From the NCBI GenBank assembly GCA_039816955.1, contig JBCBWU010000027.1, positions 1 to 44,336 of the forward strand: a stretch of 44,336 bases of DNA, given 5' to 3'. A program made the position numbers and the translations under genes. The stretch's first letter is position 1; each line of letters opens with the position of its first letter. This DNA comes from Lewinella sp039816955. Its GTDB lineage: Bacteria; Bacteroidota; Bacteroidia; Chitinophagales; Saprospiraceae. Shown here piece after piece: positions 42,636-44,336 of this stretch. The notes beneath the pieces were generated by a model that was not told the origin of the DNA, made no database searches, and was given only the letters and a program-made list of their open reading frames with translations.

Positions 42636-43079
42636 TTAAATGCCCAATATAGTCATCATAATTACAATGGCGTAGAGCGCGAGGACGATAATCATCACAA
42701 TGCCGTAAAACTTAAATACTGTCTTGTGGCTAGAGAAAGCACCGACTAAAAGAGATTGATTTTCGCGTTGCAGTGCTTCTTGCGTTTTTGTCGCAAAATT
42801 GTAAAGATGATAAACAGGGATAGCAAAGATGGCGGTGAATACGACATACAAGAGGATGAAAGCACCACCGATCCCTCCTCCGCCAAGGCTACTTAAAGAG
42901 GCCATGTTTATTGCCAGGAAAATAATGCTAAGAACACTTAAGCCCAAAAAGATAAAGCCAACAATGCCTAAGAATTTTGACCATCCAGCTGATTCCTTTA
43001 AGTAATCACGGACGGGCTGACTGAAGGTTAGCTCATCAATGATGGGAGAGTGGTCGTCTAACAGGTTGTCGTGGTCCAT
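42636..43079 (-). CDS. DUF5362-like membrane protein inside the his cluster
   Basis: This 147-residue protein has a polar N-terminus, QPVRDYLKESAGWSKFLGIVGF leading into the first of about three membrane helices (about 35-58, 70-95, 125-147), and a Gly-rich stretch (SLGGGGIGG). The pattern fits DUF5362, a family of small Bacteroidota membrane proteins of unknown function. It is encoded opposite to the his genes, 9 bases after hisF and about 70 before hisIE. It would make antisense RNA against any hisF-hisIE readthrough only if its transcript continues leftwards. There is no sign of a mobile element. Confidence 0.7.
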   Translation of the reverse strand: MDHDNLLDDHSPIIDELTFSQPVRDYLKESAGWSKFLGIVGFIFLGLSVLSIIFLAINMASLSSLGGGGIGGAFILLYVVFTAIFAIPVYHLYNFATKTQEALQRENQSLLVGAFSSHKTVFKFYGIVMIIVLALYAIVIMMTILGI

Positions 43080-43152
43080 TGTACTAGGTTTTAAGTGAAT
43101 AATTGCGTTGCCGCAAAAAAGGTGAGCAGCAACGTGCTAAAGATAATAACCG

Positions 43153-43758
43153 ATGATCAGTTTTTCAGTGTCATCCATTGACTTTGCTAAGGTGGGAGGG
43201 CTAGTGCCCGTTATTGTGCAGGATGCCAGTACCAAGTCGGTACTAATGCTGGGGTATATGAACGAAGCTGCGCTCGAAAAGACGCTGGCGGAAAAACGAG
43301 TTACGTTTTACAGTCGCACCAAGGAGCGCTTGTGGACGAAGGGCGAAACCTCCGGAAATTTCCTTAATCTAGTTGATTTGCAATTGGATTGTGATCAAGA
43401 TACCCTACTGGCCTTAGTGAACCCGATTGGCCCCACCTGTCATACCGGAACGGATACCTGTTTTGGTACGACCAACGAAGGCGAGTTTGTGCGCCACTTG
43501 GAACGAGTCATTCAGCAACGGCGGGATGAACCTTCTGATAAGTCTTACACTTCATCCCTTTTCAAAAAGGGCATTAACAAGGTAGCCCAGAAAGTAGGTG
43601 AAGAGGCAGTAGAATTGGTCATTGAAGCTAAAGATGATAATGAGGAACTCTTCCTCAATGAAGCTGCCGATCTATTGTATCATTATCTGGTATTGCTGGC
43701 AGCCAAAGGTTATGCCTGGGAGGATGTGATGGAGGTGTTGCGTGGCCGGCACCGGTGA
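43153..43758 (+). CDS. hisI: Bifunctional phosphoribosyl-AMP cyclohydrolase / phosphoribosyl-ATP pyrophosphatase
   Basis: Domain HisI (about 1-110) shows MLGYMNEAAL, VTFYSRTKERLWTKGETSGN, the metal site LDCDQDTLL and CHTGTDTCF. Domain HisE (about 115-201) has KGINKVAQKVGEEAVELVIEAKDD and NEAADLLYHYLVLLA. The fusion performs steps two and three of the pathway and is also called hisIE. The gene is cut off from hisF by an opposite gene. A CGTTGC/GCAACG hairpin lies just upstream (43106-43134), and no consensus promoter was seen, so it may depend on readthrough or on an unrecognised promoter. Confidence 0.96.
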   Translation: MISFSVSSIDFAKVGGLVPVIVQDASTKSVLMLGYMNEAALEKTLAEKRVTFYSRTKERLWTKGETSGNFLNLVDLQLDCDQDTLLALVNPIGPTCHTGTDTCFGTTNEGEFVRHLERVIQQRRDEPSDKSYTSSLFKKGINKVAQKVGEEAVELVIEAKDDNEELFLNEAADLLYHYLVLLAAKGYAWEDVMEVLRGRHR

Positions 43759-43840
43759 TTGGTTGCTGGTAGTAGAGAGGCATTACAATGCGTCTCTACG
43801 CGAAATTCCGTAATTTGCCGAAGGATAATCACAGCAGTCA

Positions 43841-44314
43841 ATGGCCCGCACTAAAGCAAGCGTAGATTTACCCGGATTGGTAGAAGCTCACTATTTCTCA
43901 CCCTTCGGGTGTTTCAAGTTGACAGGTACCGCACAAGGTCTACGTTCTGTCCGTTTGGTCGATACCAAGCCTTGTCCAGCGGGGCCCATTCCGAGTGAGT
44001 TGCGCACCGCGGTGCAGCAGTTGGATGAGTACTTCAAACAGCAACGCGAGGACTTTGACCTTGAGCTCGACTTCTCGGGTTCCACTTCCTTTTACCAATC
44101 GGTTTGGCAGGAGCTAGTCAAGATTCCCTACGGCCGCACCACTTCCTATTTGGCTATTGCCGAAAAGTTAGGTGATTCCAAAGGTATCCGGGCCGTAGGT
44201 CAAGCTAACCGCAATAACCCGATCGCCATTATTGTGCCTTGTCACCGTGTCATTGCCAAGAGCGGATTTTCCAACTCTAGCAGCCGGCGCTTGAAGTCGA
44301 GTCCGAAGAAGTAG
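43841..44314 (+). CDS. ogt: Methylated-DNA--[protein]-cysteine S-methyltransferase, atypical C-terminus
   Basis: This suicide protein repairs O6-alkylguanine. The DNA-binding and active-site part is clear: VWQELVKIPYGRTTSYLAIAEKLG, AVGQANRNNPIAIIVPCHRVIA, with the acceptor cysteine in PCHR. The usual end of the family is G-x-x-x-G-Y-x-x-G-L-x-x-K-x-x-LL-x-x-E. Here the frame ends SGFSNSSSRRLKSSPKK. A shifted frame just after reads ALEVESEEVAL and stops at 44322, which hints at a late frameshift or sequencing error. The core is unaffected. Ogt rather than Ada because no regulatory domain is attached. Confidence 0.85.
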   Translation: MARTKASVDLPGLVEAHYFSPFGCFKLTGTAQGLRSVRLVDTKPCPAGPIPSELRTAVQQLDEYFKQQREDFDLELDFSGSTSFYQSVWQELVKIPYGRTTSYLAIAEKLGDSKGIRAVGQANRNNPIAIIVPCHRVIAKSGFSNSSSRRLKSSPKK

Positions 44315-44336
44315 CCCTGTAAATCTCCGCTCTTGG

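Noticed and set aside
1..44336. CRISPR array, prophage, insertion sequence or known defence system
   Set aside because: No regularly spaced repeats, transposase, integrase, phage structural or defence-system motifs were seen; nearly all genes are housekeeping or common accessory types.

Overview
The window looks like a chromosome segment of a free-living Bacteroidota member, probably of the Saprospiria (Lewinella/Haliscomenobacter-like). This placement is inferred from protein style and from promoters of the phylum type (TTG, 19-20 bases, TAnnTTTG), which are clear before nadE (24857-24886) and before tRNA-Phe (35892-35922). Most starts lack a Shine-Dalgarno sequence, and the his gene order with bifunctional HisB and HisIE also fits. 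I see no phage, insertion sequence or CRISPR array.

Layout. 1-4639 (+): a kinase-less beta-propeller sensor, a glutamate-receptor-like K+ channel and a Nudix hydrolase, closely spaced. 4667-9650: ftsK (-), a LOG-family protein and an aldo/keto reductase (+), clpP (-). 9700-10067 (+): a strongly self-complementary stretch ending in an intrinsic terminator, a candidate structured RNA. 10142-14198 (-): a 51-residue microprotein, an ECF sigma factor, dnaB, an outer-membrane-type protein and a prohibitin-like SPFH protein. 14457-16980 (+): a lipoprotein cytochrome c, anmK, DUF3291 and GNAT genes. 16977-19336 (-): an arsenate-reductase-like phosphatase and gltX. 19588-20443 (+): a 42-codon ORF with a strong ribosome binding site and a polysaccharide deacetylase. 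20524-23940 (-): a thioredoxin/TPR protein, a ribbon-helix-helix protein, parA and an SDR lacking the catalytic tyrosine. 24337-27848: a secreted YbjN-like protein, nadE and a membrane protein (+), and an alpha/beta hydrolase (-). 28152-32363 (+): a SpoIIE-type phosphatase, a histidine kinase/response regulator pair and a Stf0-type sulfotransferase. 32369-35293 (-): a secreted DUF3299-like protein, an M48 lipoprotein protease and an inactive M90/MtfA relative.

The right quarter is the histidine pathway: hisG-hisD-hisC-hisB-hisH-hisA-hisF, a convergent DUF5362 gene, then hisIE. It is preceded by a 24-codon leader ORF with four consecutive His codons, a stem containing those codons, and an intrinsic terminator. 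This is the layout of ribosome-mediated attenuation. A tRNA-Phe gene ends 15 bases before the leader ORF, and the only convincing promoter lies before the tRNA, so tRNA-Phe and the his operon may share one transcript. An ogt-type DNA repair gene closes the window.

The most noteworthy items are the his attenuator and its tRNA-Phe linkage, the candidate RNAs at 9700-10067 and 35513-35740, the left-edge inverted repeat that could switch an in-frame ATG on or off, the glutamate-receptor-like K+ channel, and the degenerate M90 and SDR active sites. All identifications rest on reading motifs by eye; no database search was run.
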